NCBI GenBank assembly: GCA_023228045.1
Contig: JALOBY010000010.1
Location: 1-51,151 of the forward strand
DNA: 51,151 bases
Direction of reading: 5' to 3'
Source of the DNA: Endomicrobiales bacterium
GTDB lineage: Bacteria > Elusimicrobiota > Endomicrobiia > Endomicrobiales > JALOBY01
The notes beneath the pieces are model-generated. The model searched no databases. It saw only the letters and a program-made list of their open reading frames with translations, and was not told the DNA's origin. Made by a program: the position numbers and the translations under genes. How positions within the stretch are numbered: the first letter of the stretch is position 1; every line of letters starts with the position of its first letter. Positions 15,267-23,983 of this stretch are shown piece after piece.

Positions 15267-17900
15267 ATGCCAAAATTCTACATAGTTGACGGCAATTCTT
15301 ACATACATAGAGCATATCATGCTCTGCCGCCGCTAAACACAAGCAATGGTGTTGCGGTAAATGCCGTTTACGGCTTTATGCGTATGCTAATAAAAACAAT
15401 ACACAACGCAAAGCCAGATTATGTGGCTATCTGTTTTGACCATCCATCCAAAAATTTTAGACACACAGCATTTCCGGCTTATAAAGCCCATAGAAAAGAG
15501 CTTGACCCTGAGCTAATAACTCAAATGCCTATAGCGCGTGAGGCTGCTGCGGCATTGAATTTTCCAGTAGTAGAGAAAGAAGGATACGAGGCCGATGATT
15601 TAATAGCAACCCTTGCTTTGTGCGCCAGTAAACAAGGAGTTGATGTTGTAATAGTAACAAGTGACAAAGATGCCCTGCAATTGGTAAATGAAAAAATAAA
15701 AGTTTTAGATGATATGAAACATATAATGTACGATGCGCAAAAGGTTAATGATCGCTTTGGTTTGCCTCCAGAAAAGCTTAAAGATTATTTTGCATTAATG
15801 GGTGATTCTTCAGATAACATTCCTGGTGTAAGGGGTGTTGGTGAAAAAACCGCCCTTAAGCTAATTTCTACATTTGGTTCCATTGAGGAATTATTCAAAA
15901 GAGTAAATGAGCTTGAAGGAAGAGTAAAAGATTTAGTTTCAACGCAAAAAGATATGGCATATTTAAGTAAAGAACTTTTCACATTAAAAGAAATTCCAGA
16001 TATTTGCATGCCCTGGAGTGAGTGCAAAATGAGTGAGCCGAACCAAGAGGTACTAAAAGAATTTTTGCGTAAATATGAATTTACAAAATTTTTAAATGAG
16101 ATATATCCGCAAAAAAATAATACACAATTAAATAAAATAACAGCTTTGCAAGAAGAACCAGAAGAGGCATTTTCTCGGTTAACTTGTGATTGTAAAGATA
16201 TTTCAAGTTTAGATCTGTTTAAAGAAAGTATATGCTCAATGTGTTCTAATAAAACAGTTTTTATAAATTTGGATATTCTTAACGGTGTTGCACTATCAGA
16301 TTCAAATACTTATTGGCATATTTCAAATGAGTTATTTAGCCACCACGATTTTAAGGAAGTGTTTTCTGAATTGTTGAAAAGCAGTGATGTTTTATTTGTC
16401 GGCTATGACCTTAAAAAACTTTTTAAAGTATTTATTGAACATTCATTATCTATACCAATAAATATATTTGATATAGGGCTTGGGGCTTATTGTATTAACC
16501 CATCAAATTCCACTTATACTCTTGATGCAATTGCTCAACAGTATTTAAAAGTTAAACTTGAAAAAAATGAAACCGAAATAGAGAATAAATCTGCGCAAAA
16601 TAATTTATGTGTAAATTTAAAAGCAGTTGTGGGTCTTTACAGTATTTTGCAGCAACAGCTAATCATAAACACATCAGACAAGCTTTTTTATAATGTTGAA
16701 ATGCCATTAATTGAAGTGCTTGCTCAAATGGAAGAAACCGGCCTGCGTGTAGATAGGGAACACTTAAGCAAACTTTCAGTTATTTTTACTGCCGAAATTT
16801 CCAGAATAGAAAAAGAAGTTTACGCTTTAGCAGGAGAGGAGTTTAACCTTAATTCTCCAAAACAGGTTTCGCACATACTCTTTGACAAGCTAATGTTACC
16901 ACAGTCAAAAAAAACAAAAACAGGCTCATATCAAACCAACGAAGAGGTTCTTTTAGAACTTGCTTCAATGCATGAAATTCCAAATAAAATTTTAGAGTAC
17001 AGGGAAATAGCCAAATTAAAATCAACTTATGTGGATGTATTAAGTGCTTTGTGCACAGATAGCAATTGCCGCATACGGGCAAATTTTTTACAAACTGGTA
17101 CAGCAACCGGGCGACTCTCTTGCATAAACCCAAACTTGCAAAATATACCGGTGCGTAGCAAACTTGGTAACGAAATACGCAAAGCATTTATACCTGAGGA
17201 TGATTTTATTTTTGTATCTTCAGATTACTCACAAATAGATTTGCGTGCTCTTGCTCATCTGTCAGAAGATAAAGGGCTATTAGAGGCATTTAGAAATGGT
17301 GTTGATATACATACAGCTACCGCCGCGCGTATTTTTAATAAATCAGAACTTGAAGTAACGCAGAAAGAACGCAGTGCGGCAAAAACAATAAACTTTGGTG
17401 TTGTATATGGAATATCTCCATTTGGTTTGTCAAAACAATTAGGTATGCCGGCATCGCAAGCGAAAATATTTATTGAAGAGTACTTCAACCGTTACCCAGG
17501 TGTGCGTTTGTGGCAAGAAAAAATAATCGCGCAGGCAAAGGTAAACGGTTTTGTAAAAACACTGCTTGGAAGAAAGCGTTACATTCCAGAAATCAATTCT
17601 AAAAATGGCCAGATAAGGGCGTTCGCACAGCGTATTGCTATTAATACGCCGGTGCAGGGAACTTCATCAGATATAATTAAAGTAGCAATGGTAAATATTT
17701 ATAAAAAACTAAAAGAAAGTAGAATCGGTGCAAAAATGCTTGTGCAGGTTCACGACGACCTACTATTTGAAGTTCCAAAAAAACATTCTGCAGAGTTAGA
17801 GGTATTAATTAAACAAGAGATGGAAAATGCCGTTAAACTTTGCGTGCCAGTAGTGGTAGAGATAAAAAAAGGAGGTAACTGGGGTGAACTGCAACAATAA
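15267..17900 (+). CDS. polA: DNA polymerase I (proofreading domain degenerate)
   Basis: An 877-residue family A polymerase. Residues about 1-290 are the 5'-3' exonuclease (YIVDGNSYIHRAYHAL, EADDLIA, SDKDALQLV, GDSSDNIPGV). The middle has the 3'-5' exonuclease fold, but the metal-binding acids are missing: the motif I pair is replaced in INLDILNG and the motif II aspartate is lost in VGYDLKKLF. Polymerase motifs A (DYSQIDLRALAHLS), B (RSAAKTINFGVVYGI) and C (VHDDLLFE) are intact. So it should synthesise and nick-translate but not proofread, as in Taq and several Bacillus enzymes. The start at 15267 fits the MPKFYIVDG beginning. coaE overlaps its end. Confidence 0.96.
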   Translation: MPKFYIVDGNSYIHRAYHALPPLNTSNGVAVNAVYGFMRMLIKTIHNAKPDYVAICFDHPSKNFRHTAFPAYKAHRKELDPELITQMPIAREAAAALNFPVVEKEGYEADDLIATLALCASKQGVDVVIVTSDKDALQLVNEKIKVLDDMKHIMYDAQKVNDRFGLPPEKLKDYFALMGDSSDNIPGVRGVGEKTALKLISTFGSIEELFKRVNELEGRVKDLVSTQKDMAYLSKELFTLKEIPDICMPWSECKMSEPNQEVLKEFLRKYEFTKFLNEIYPQKNNTQLNKITALQEEPEEAFSRLTCDCKDISSLDLFKESICSMCSNKTVFINLDILNGVALSDSNTYWHISNELFSHHDFKEVFSELLKSSDVLFVGYDLKKLFKVFIEHSLSIPINIFDIGLGAYCINPSNSTYTLDAIAQQYLKVKLEKNETEIENKSAQNNLCVNLKAVVGLYSILQQQLIINTSDKLFYNVEMPLIEVLAQMEETGLRVDREHLSKLSVIFTAEISRIEKEVYALAGEEFNLNSPKQVSHILFDKLMLPQSKKTKTGSYQTNEEVLLELASMHEIPNKILEYREIAKLKSTYVDVLSALCTDSNCRIRANFLQTGTATGRLSCINPNLQNIPVRSKLGNEIRKAFIPEDDFIFVSSDYSQIDLRALAHLSEDKGLLEAFRNGVDIHTATAARIFNKSELEVTQKERSAAKTINFGVVYGISPFGLSKQLGMPASQAKIFIEEYFNRYPGVRLWQEKIIAQAKVNGFVKTLLGRKRYIPEINSKNGQIRAFAQRIAINTPVQGTSSDIIKVAMVNIYKKLKESRIGAKMLVQVHDDLLFEVPKKHSAELEVLIKQEMENAVKLCVPVVVEIKKGGNWGELQQ
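17868..17875 (+). promoter_or_regulatory. Ribosome-binding site deciding the GTG start of coaE
   Basis: AAGGAGGT inside the end of polA, 8 bases before GTG at 17884. It is one of the strongest Shine-Dalgarno sites in the window. Confidence 0.85.
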
Positions 17901-18522
17901 AAAACAATTTTCAAAGAATATAGTTTTGGGCCTTAGCGGTGGTCTTGCCTGTGGAAAAAGCACTGCCGCAAAATATTTTGTAAAAAATGGCGCAAAGTTA
18001 ATTGATGCAGATTTGATTGCAAAAGAAATTTTAGATGTGTCTGGGGAAGGTTACAAAAAAGTCATTAAATATTTGGGGGTAGAAGTATTAAATAAAGATA
18101 GGTCAATTAACAGGGAAATTCTTTTGAAAAGAGTGGCAAGAAATAAAAAAGACCTTAATGCTCTAAATAATATTACACATCCTTTGATACTATCTCAAAT
18201 TTCAAAAATAATTAAAAAGTTTATAAAAAGTGGCGCAAAACTAATAGTTGTTGACGCTCCGTTACTTTTTGAGAGTGGGCTTAATAAGAAGGTTGATTTT
18301 ACTGTTGTTGTTAGTTCAAAGTTAATTAAGCGCATTGAGCGTATTTGTGAGTCAAACAAAATGTCCATCAGTGTGTTCAATAAGCTTCGTAGGGTGCAAA
18401 TGCCTTTAAAAGAAAAATGCAAACTCGCCGACTTTATAATTTTAAATAATGAGAGCCTTTCTTATTTAGAAAACCAAGTAAAAAATATAACAAAGCTCTT
18501 GCTTAATAGATATGCTAAGTAG
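17884..18522 (+). CDS. coaE: Dephospho-CoA kinase
   Basis: Last step of coenzyme A synthesis: ATP-dependent 3'-phosphorylation of dephospho-CoA. The 212-residue P-loop kinase has GLSGGLACGKST at 16-27, the DADLIAKE motif and the VDAPLLFESGL motif. It begins with GTG, has a strong AAGGAGGT ribosome-binding site and overlaps polA by 17 bases. polA next to coaE is a frequent bacterial arrangement. Confidence 0.93.
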   Translation: MNCNNKKQFSKNIVLGLSGGLACGKSTAAKYFVKNGAKLIDADLIAKEILDVSGEGYKKVIKYLGVEVLNKDRSINREILLKRVARNKKDLNALNNITHPLILSQISKIIKKFIKSGAKLIVVDAPLLFESGLNKKVDFTVVVSSKLIKRIERICESNKMSISVFNKLRRVQMPLKEKCKLADFIILNNESLSYLENQVKNITKLLLNRYAK

Positions 18523-18550
18523 TAATAATTTGTAAATATGTTATTTTAAT

Positions 18551-18578
18551 TTGACAAAAAAAATAAATTTTGTATAAT
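18551..18578 (+). promoter_or_regulatory. Consensus sigma-70 promoter for rho
   Basis: TTGACA (18551-18556), a 16-base spacer and TATAAT (18573-18578). Both hexamers are perfect. Transcription would begin near 18585, leaving a leader of about 180 bases before rho. Confidence 0.85.
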
Positions 18579-18584
18579 CAGTGC

Positions 18585-18764
18585 GCAGTTAACTTTTCAA
18601 GTTGTTTCTTCTAAAAATAATCTTAACATCTTTGAAACATTATCAGTTCAAAAAATCAAAAAAATATTTAATGTATAAAACTGCGAAATCCGGGTTAAAA
18701 CCGCAAAACAAAATCTACCTGTGAACCTAAACCTTAAAAACTCAAAAAAAAGCTGGAGGCTTTA
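18585..18764 (+). promoter_or_regulatory. Long 5' leader of rho mRNA, possible autoregulatory region
   Basis: About 180 bases between the promoter and the rho ATG. It contains C-containing, G-poor stretches (CTACCTGTGAACCTAAACCT), which suit Rho loading. At its end, AAAGC (18749-18753) can pair with GCTTT (18759-18763), placing the TGGAG ribosome-binding site in the loop. Rho autoregulation through the leader is known in E. coli; applying it here is inference. Confidence 0.45.
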
Positions 18765-20048
18765 ATGGAGAAATCCTTGGATGTTAGCGTTTTGTCTAAA
18801 CGCACGATGAGCGAACTTGCAACAATCGCGAAAGATCTTAAAATTGAAACTGTTACAGGGCTTAGAAAACAAGAGCTAATCGCAAAAATTCTTGAAGCCC
18901 AAACAAAAGAAAATAATTTGGTTTACGATGAGGGAGTTCTTGAAATTCTTCCAGATGGGTTTGGTTTTTTGCGCTCACCAAATTACAATTATCTTCCAGG
19001 TCCAGATGATATATATGTTTCTCCTTCACAAATAAAAAAGTTTGCTTTGCGCAAAGGTGACACAGTTGCCGGTTATGTGCGCCCTCCAAAAGAGCAGGAG
19101 AGGTTTTTTGCTCTTTTGCAAGTAAAATCTGTAAACGGTCAGGACTTAGAAAATATTCGTGAGCGCTCACTCTTTGATAACCTTACCCCGCTTTATCCAA
19201 ACAGAAGAATTATTCTTGAAACCACAAAAGATGAAATGTCAACAAGGATTTTAGACCTTATTGCGCCAATTGGTATGGGGCAAAGAATGCTCATTAATGC
19301 TGCTCCAAAGACCGGCAAAACCGTTCTTATTCAAAAAATTGCAAACGCAATAACACAAAACCATCCTGAAATTGTGCTTATGGTTTTACTCATAGATGAA
19401 AGGCCTGAAGAGGTTACCGATATGCAGCGCTCTGTTAAAGGAGAGGTTATATCTTCAACTTTTGACGAACCGGCTGAAAGGCATATCCAGGTAGCTGAAA
19501 TGGTTATTGAAAAGGCAAAAAGATTAGTTGAGCATGCGAGAGATGTTGTTATTCTTCTTGACTCGGTAACACGCCTTGCAAGAGCATACAATACCACAAT
19601 GCCTTCAAGCGGCAGGGTGCTTTCTGGTGGTTTAGATTCAAATGCCCTGCAGAGGCCAAAACGGTTTTTTGGCGCGGCAAGAAACATTGAAGAGGGCGGT
19701 AGTTTAACAATTATCGCAACTTCATTAATTGAAACTGGCAGTAGAATGGATGATGTTATTTTTGAAGAGTTCAAAGGCACAGGCAATAGCGAAGTTTACC
19801 TTGATAGAAAACTTGCGGAAAGGCGTACTTTCCCTGCAATGGATATTACCCGCTCAGGAACCAGAAAAGAGGAATTGTTACTTTCTGAAAATGAGTTAAA
19901 TAAAATATGGGTTCTGCGTAAAATACTTCCAAACAGCGCAGTAGATGCCATGAATTTTGTTTTAGAAAGAATGATGGCCACAAAATCAAATAAAGATTTC
20001 ATTAAAACTATGGAAGAGTCAAGTTTTGCCGCAGTTAAGCATGGTTAG
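18765..20048 (+). CDS. rho: Transcription termination factor Rho
   Basis: Hexameric RNA-dependent ATPase that ends transcription. The 427-residue protein has the Rho-N helix domain (LSKRTMSELATIAKDL), the RNA-binding cold-shock fold (LPDGFGFLRSPNYNYLPG, DDIYVSPSQIKKFALRKGD), the Walker A (NAAPKTGKTVLIQKI, about 178-192), Walker B (VVILLDSVTRLARAYN) and the Q and R loops (PSSGRVLSGGLDSNALQRPK). It lacks the extended insert of some high-GC lineages. It is followed by rpmE under a separate leader, a common neighbour. Confidence 0.97.
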   Translation: MEKSLDVSVLSKRTMSELATIAKDLKIETVTGLRKQELIAKILEAQTKENNLVYDEGVLEILPDGFGFLRSPNYNYLPGPDDIYVSPSQIKKFALRKGDTVAGYVRPPKEQERFFALLQVKSVNGQDLENIRERSLFDNLTPLYPNRRIILETTKDEMSTRILDLIAPIGMGQRMLINAAPKTGKTVLIQKIANAITQNHPEIVLMVLLIDERPEEVTDMQRSVKGEVISSTFDEPAERHIQVAEMVIEKAKRLVEHARDVVILLDSVTRLARAYNTTMPSSGRVLSGGLDSNALQRPKRFFGAARNIEEGGSLTIIATSLIETGSRMDDVIFEEFKGTGNSEVYLDRKLAERRTFPAMDITRSGTRKEELLLSENELNKIWVLRKILPNSAVDAMNFVLERMMATKSNKDFIKTMEESSFAAVKHG

Positions 20049-20054
20049 TTTTTA

Positions 20055-20083
20055 TTGACAATCTAGTCGTTTTTTGCAATAAT
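20055..20083 (+). promoter_or_regulatory. Sigma-70-type promoter upstream of leader repeat B and rpmE
   Basis: TTGACA (20055-20060), a 17-base spacer and AATAAT (20078-20083), preceded by TGC as an extended -10. It follows the rho stop by seven bases. The transcript would start near 20090 and carry the whole repeat-B leader, about 225 bases, to rpmE. A GC-rich hairpin (CACGCC/GGCGGGGTG, 20099-20118) follows the promoter. Confidence 0.65.
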
Positions 20084-20121
20084 TTGCCAGTAAAAAGCCA
20101 CGCCGCAAAGGCGGGGTGTGA

Positions 20122-20313
20122 CATAAATGTTTTCTTACAACTTAGGAAAGGGTTTAGCGTAGTCCCGCTGTTGGCGGGACAAGCGACGATGTAATGGGAA
20201 AACCATGGGTTTTCCCTTGTAGAGTGGTTTGGCGAAATCATATTAGCCAAACCAAGTATGAACGAAGTGAATACTAAGTCCACCGACAGGTGAGACGCGA
20301 TATAGGAGCTTGT
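20122..20313 (+). repeat. Leader repeat copy B, structured intergenic element upstream of rpmE
   Basis: This is the second copy of the element at 733-943. The 5' block TACAACTTAGGAAAGGGT and the 3' block with hairpin GGTTTGGC/GCCAAACC and the AGTAT/ATACT hairpin are nearly unchanged. The third stem has changed partner bases on both sides (CACC/GGTG, with a bulge), which supports RNA structure. The variable arm here is GTCCCGC/GCGGGAC, and a nine-pair stem GGGAAAACC/GGTTTTCCC follows. It ends with the TAGGAG ribosome-binding site just before the rpmE ATG. Confidence 0.75.
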
Positions 20314-20314
20314 A

Positions 20315-20656
20315 ATGCGCGAAGGAATACACCCAGAATATGTTGATTCAATCGTAACCTGTGCTTGTGGTTACACTTTTAAAACCCGTTCCACAAAGCC
20401 AGTCATTCGCCTTGAAATTTGCTCTAATTGCCATCCATTTTTCACTGGTAAGCAAAAACTTCTTGACAGTGCCGGCCGTGTTGAGCGCTTCCAAAAGCGT
20501 TTTGCGAAAACAGATGGGAAAACAGTTGTGAAAAAAGTAGATGAAACAAAGAAAAGAGTGCAAAAAGTTCCTAAGGGTAAAGTTTTTACGCTAGGTTCAA
20601 GAAAGAAGAAAGTTGTGGTAAAAAAAGAAGCAGCCCCAGCCGCAAAAGCGAAGTAG
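20315..20656 (+). CDS. rpmE: 50S ribosomal protein L31 with lysine-rich C-terminal extension
   Basis: Ribosomal protein L31 of the zinc-binding type: C16, C18, C36 and C39 (TCACGYTFKTRS; LEICSNCHPFFTG). FFTGKQKLLDSAGRVERF is the family signature. The first 70 residues are ordinary L31, but the protein is 113 long; the extra 43 residues are rich in Lys, Val and Ala and look disordered and RNA-binding. The start ATG follows TAGGAG at the end of leader repeat B. It is a single gene between a promoter and a strong terminator. Confidence 0.95.
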   Translation: MREGIHPEYVDSIVTCACGYTFKTRSTKPVIRLEICSNCHPFFTGKQKLLDSAGRVERFQKRFAKTDGKTVVKKVDETKKRVQKVPKGKVFTLGSRKKKVVVKKEAAPAAKAK

Positions 20657-20676
20657 TTAGGCACATTTAGAAATTC

Positions 20677-20712
20677 AAGGCAGAGTTATTAAAACAACTC
20701 TGCCTTTTTTAT
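20677..20712 (+). terminator. Intrinsic terminator after rpmE
   Basis: AAGGCAGAGTT (20677-20687) pairs perfectly with AACTCTGCCTT (20696-20706), with an 8-base loop, and runs into TTTTTT. Confidence 0.93.
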
Positions 20713-20757
20713 TGTATTTGACCCAAATTTTACAATGGGTTTTAGAGGTAATTAGTT

Positions 20758-21825
20758 ATGTTAGAAAAAAAACTTGATGCATTAAAAAAACGTTATGATG
20801 AACTTGGCAGTCTGCTAAGTTCCGTTGAAGTTGCCAATAAACCAGAACTTTTAAGGCAGTACTCCATGGAGCATTCAAGGTTAGTATCAATAATTGAACT
20901 TTCAAATGCTTATGCTGAAGTTAAAAAAGAAATAGCTGGTCTTAACGAGCTAAAAAATTCATCAGATGATGAAATGAAGGCATTGGCAGATGCGGAGCAT
21001 CCCGCTCTTATAGATAAACTTAAAAATATTGAATCTGAGCTTAAAATTGCTTTGTTGCCAATAGATCCGAATGCCGACAAAAATGTGATTGTTGAAATTA
21101 GGGCTGGAACCGGCGGGGAAGAGTCAGCACTTTTCGTAGGAGAGCTTTTTAGAATGTACTGCCGCTATGCGGAAATGAAAAAATGGAAAATTGAAATAAT
21201 GGATAGCAACCCAACGGGGCTTGGTGGTTTTAAAGAAGTTGTATTTGGAATATCGGGTGCTAAAGTTTGGAGTTATTTAAAATTTGAACGCGGCACACAT
21301 AGGGTTCAACGAGTTCCGGAAACAGAATCCTCTGGCAGGGTTCATACATCAGCAATTACAGTTGCAGTTTTACCAGAAGCAGATGAGGTTGATATAGAAA
21401 TAAAAACTGAAGATTTACGCATTGATACTTACCGTGCTTCAGGCGCCGGCGGCCAGCATATAAATAAAACCGATTCTGCAATAAGAATAACACATATTCC
21501 AACCAATATTGTTGTTTCTTGCCAAGATGAACGCAGCCAAATAAAAAACCGAGCTAAAGCAATGAAGGTTTTGCGTTCTAAATTACTTGAAGCAAAAATG
21601 CTTGCGCAAGAACAAGCAGTAATGAAAGATCGTCGCCAGCAGGTAGGCAGCGGAGACAGGTCTGAAAAAATTCGTACTTATAATTACCCACAAAATAGAA
21701 TTACAGACCATAGAATTAATTTAAGCCTGTATAATTTAAAAGAAGTTCTTGAAGGTGAGCTTGATGATATTATTGAAAAATTAATAAAAGCCGACCAAGA
21801 AGCTCAACTAAATGACAACAAATAA
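20758..21825 (+). CDS. prfA: Peptide chain release factor 1
   Basis: Recognises UAA and UAG stop codons and triggers peptide release. The 355-residue protein has the GGQ motif at 231-233 (GAGGQHINKTDSAIRITH), the catalytic domain signature VHTSAITVAVLPE, and an RF1-type length and C-terminus (RITDHRINLSLYNL). The next gene, prmC, methylates the GGQ glutamine, and the two overlap by 14 bases. Confidence 0.96.
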   Translation: MLEKKLDALKKRYDELGSLLSSVEVANKPELLRQYSMEHSRLVSIIELSNAYAEVKKEIAGLNELKNSSDDEMKALADAEHPALIDKLKNIESELKIALLPIDPNADKNVIVEIRAGTGGEESALFVGELFRMYCRYAEMKKWKIEIMDSNPTGLGGFKEVVFGISGAKVWSYLKFERGTHRVQRVPETESSGRVHTSAITVAVLPEADEVDIEIKTEDLRIDTYRASGAGGQHINKTDSAIRITHIPTNIVVSCQDERSQIKNRAKAMKVLRSKLLEAKMLAQEQAVMKDRRQQVGSGDRSEKIRTYNYPQNRITDHRINLSLYNLKEVLEGELDDIIEKLIKADQEAQLNDNK

Positions 21826-22702
21826 TAAAACAGTTTTAGATAGTTGGACAATTGCGCGCCTGCTTGATTGGACACAAGGTTATTTTTTAAAAAATGGTAT
21901 AGAGAGTGCTCGCATAGATGCAGAACTATTGCTTAGCAGTGTTGTAAAATGCAAGAGAATGGAGCTTTCATTAAATGCCTTTGAAATTGTTTCACGCTCA
22001 GATCTTGAACATTTTAAGATTATAATAGAAAGAAGGAAGAATAAAGAACCTATTGCATACATTTTAGGCAATAGTGAGTTTATGGGTTTAAATCTTTTTG
22101 TAACTAAAGAAACTTTAATACCCCGCAGCGAAACTGAAATTGTTGTAGAGGCGGCCTCAGAAGAGATAAAAAACAATAATTTACAAATCGCTATAGATAT
22201 GTGCACAGGTTCTGGTAACATTGCAATTTCACTTGCAAAACTAACAAATTTAAAAACTATTTATGCCTGCGATATAAGCAAAGAGGCACTTTTAGTTGCA
22301 AATAAAAATGCCGCAAATCATGGGGTTCTTGGGAAGGTCGTAACACGCTCTGGGAACCTTTTTAATGCTTTAGAGTTTGAACAAATAAAAAAGAAAGTGG
22401 ATGTTGTAATATCAAACCCGCCATACATAAGCCAAGAAGAGTTTTCAGCGCTTGCTCCGGAACTCTTATATGAACCTAAAAATGCCCTTTTAGCAGGTGA
22501 AGATGCTACAATCTATTACAGAAGAATATTTTCTGATGCAAGAGAGTACCTGTGCACAAATGGACTTATTATATTTGAGTTAAGCGCCACAAAAAGTAAA
22601 GAAATAGTGGCTCTTGCAGATGATTATGGTTATAAAAAAATAAAAGTAATAAATGATTACGCTGGACTCAAACGCGTATTCATCGGGAGACTAAATGGAT
22701 AA
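21812..22702 (+). CDS. prmC: Release factor glutamine methyltransferase
   Basis: SAM-dependent enzyme that N5-methylates the GGQ glutamine of release factors. The 296-residue protein has an N-terminal helical domain, the SAM motif (AIDMCTGSGNIAISLAK) and the catalytic NPPY in DVVISNPPYISQEE. IPRSETEIVV is also family-typical. It overlaps prfA, its substrate gene, and its stop overlaps the murA start by eight bases. Confidence 0.95.
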   Translation: MTTNNKTVLDSWTIARLLDWTQGYFLKNGIESARIDAELLLSSVVKCKRMELSLNAFEIVSRSDLEHFKIIIERRKNKEPIAYILGNSEFMGLNLFVTKETLIPRSETEIVVEAASEEIKNNNLQIAIDMCTGSGNIAISLAKLTNLKTIYACDISKEALLVANKNAANHGVLGKVVTRSGNLFNALEFEQIKKKVDVVISNPPYISQEEFSALAPELLYEPKNALLAGEDATIYYRRIFSDAREYLCTNGLIIFELSATKSKEIVALADDYGYKKIKVINDYAGLKRVFIGRLNG

Positions 22703-23948
22703 AATTATTATCTTTGGAGGCAAAAGGTTAACAGGCAGTATAACTATATCCGGCTCAAAGAACTCAGCATTGCCAATTTTAATTGCAACATTGCTAACCG
22801 ATGAAGCTTGTGTAATTGAAAATGTTCCCAACCTTGCCGATATTAGAACCACATTATTTCTATTGGAGTATTTGGGGAAGAAAGTGGAAAAACGCGGCAG
22901 CATAGTTTATGTAGAAAACTCATCAAAACTAAAACATGATGCTCCTTATGACCTTGTGCGTAAAATGCGTGCAAGCATTTTGGTTATGGGGCCATTGCTT
23001 GCCAGGCTTGGCAAAGTAAATGTTTCACTACCCGGCGGGTGTGCCATAGGGGCAAGGCCTATAGATATTCATTTGTCTGCTTTTAAATCCCTTGGGGCAA
23101 AAATAAAATTGAGCGGCGGTTATGTTTTAATGAATTGCTCAAAACTTGTAGGTTCTGTTATAAATTTTCGTTTTCCAAGTGTTGGGGCAACAGAAAATAT
23201 TTTGCTTGCAAGCGTTTTAGCTAAAGGGCATACTGTTATAAAAAATCCAGCCCGCGAGCCGGAAATTGTTGATTTGGCAAATGCACTCAATAAAATGGGA
23301 GCAAAAATAACCGGAGCTGGCAGCAGCATTATAAAAATACAGGGTGTCAAAAAACTTTCATGCCTTAAACATCGTGTGATAGCAGATAGAATTGAATGTG
23401 CCACTTATATGATTGCCTCTGCAATTACGGGTGGTGATGTTATATTAAAAGAAGCTCATATAGGGCATATGCGCTCAATTATAGAAAAGCTTAAAAAAGT
23501 TGGGGTTAAGTTTGAAAATGTGAAAGATGGTCTGCGTGTAAAGGCGACAAATTTACTAAAAGCTGTATCGATAAAAACAGGGGTATATCCGGCATTTCCC
23601 ACCGATGTACAGGCACAATGGATGGCTTTACTTAGTGTTGCCAATGGCAAGGCAGATATTACGGAGATGGTTTTTGAGAACAGGTTTTTGCATGCTGTTG
23701 AGCTTCAGCGCCTTGGAGCAAACATTAAAATAGAAGGTAATAAGGTTTTAGTTAGCGGTGTAAAAAAGCTTTCTGGCGCGCCTGTTATGGTGTCAGATTT
23801 GCGCGCAGGGGCGGCACTTGTGCTTGCCGGTTTAGTGGCACAGGGCAAAACAGAAGTCAATAGAATTTATCATTTAGACCGTGGTTATGAAAAATTAGAA
23901 GTAAAGTTAAGGAAACTCGGGGCAAACATTAAGCGTGTTTCCGTTTGA
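22695..23948 (+). CDS. murA: UDP-N-acetylglucosamine 1-carboxyvinyltransferase
   Basis: First committed step of peptidoglycan synthesis; adds enolpyruvate to UDP-GlcNAc. The 417-residue protein has the active-site cysteine C116 in PGGCAIGARPIDIHL, so it should be sensitive to fosfomycin. SGSKNSALP at 20-28, TVIKNPAREPEIVDLANAL and FPTDVQAQWMAL are diagnostic, and DLRAGAALVLAGL is the C-terminal signature. The start overlaps prmC. Confidence 0.96.
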   Translation: MDKIIIFGGKRLTGSITISGSKNSALPILIATLLTDEACVIENVPNLADIRTTLFLLEYLGKKVEKRGSIVYVENSSKLKHDAPYDLVRKMRASILVMGPLLARLGKVNVSLPGGCAIGARPIDIHLSAFKSLGAKIKLSGGYVLMNCSKLVGSVINFRFPSVGATENILLASVLAKGHTVIKNPAREPEIVDLANALNKMGAKITGAGSSIIKIQGVKKLSCLKHRVIADRIECATYMIASAITGGDVILKEAHIGHMRSIIEKLKKVGVKFENVKDGLRVKATNLLKAVSIKTGVYPAFPTDVQAQWMALLSVANGKADITEMVFENRFLHAVELQRLGANIKIEGNKVLVSGVKKLSGAPVMVSDLRAGAALVLAGLVAQGKTEVNRIYHLDRGYEKLEVKLRKLGANIKRVSV

Positions 23949-23974
23949 GCCGTTAATAACATTTATAGTATAAT
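23945..23974 (+). promoter_or_regulatory. Promoter of the his-trp super-operon, predicting a leaderless hisD mRNA
   Basis: TTGAGC (23945-23950), an 18-base spacer and a perfect TATAAT (23969-23974). The hisD ATG is at 23984, only nine bases after the -10, so transcription would start 0-3 bases before the ATG. No Shine-Dalgarno is present. The -35 box overlaps the murA stop codon. Confidence 0.7.
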
Positions 23975-23983
23975 CTAACAACT

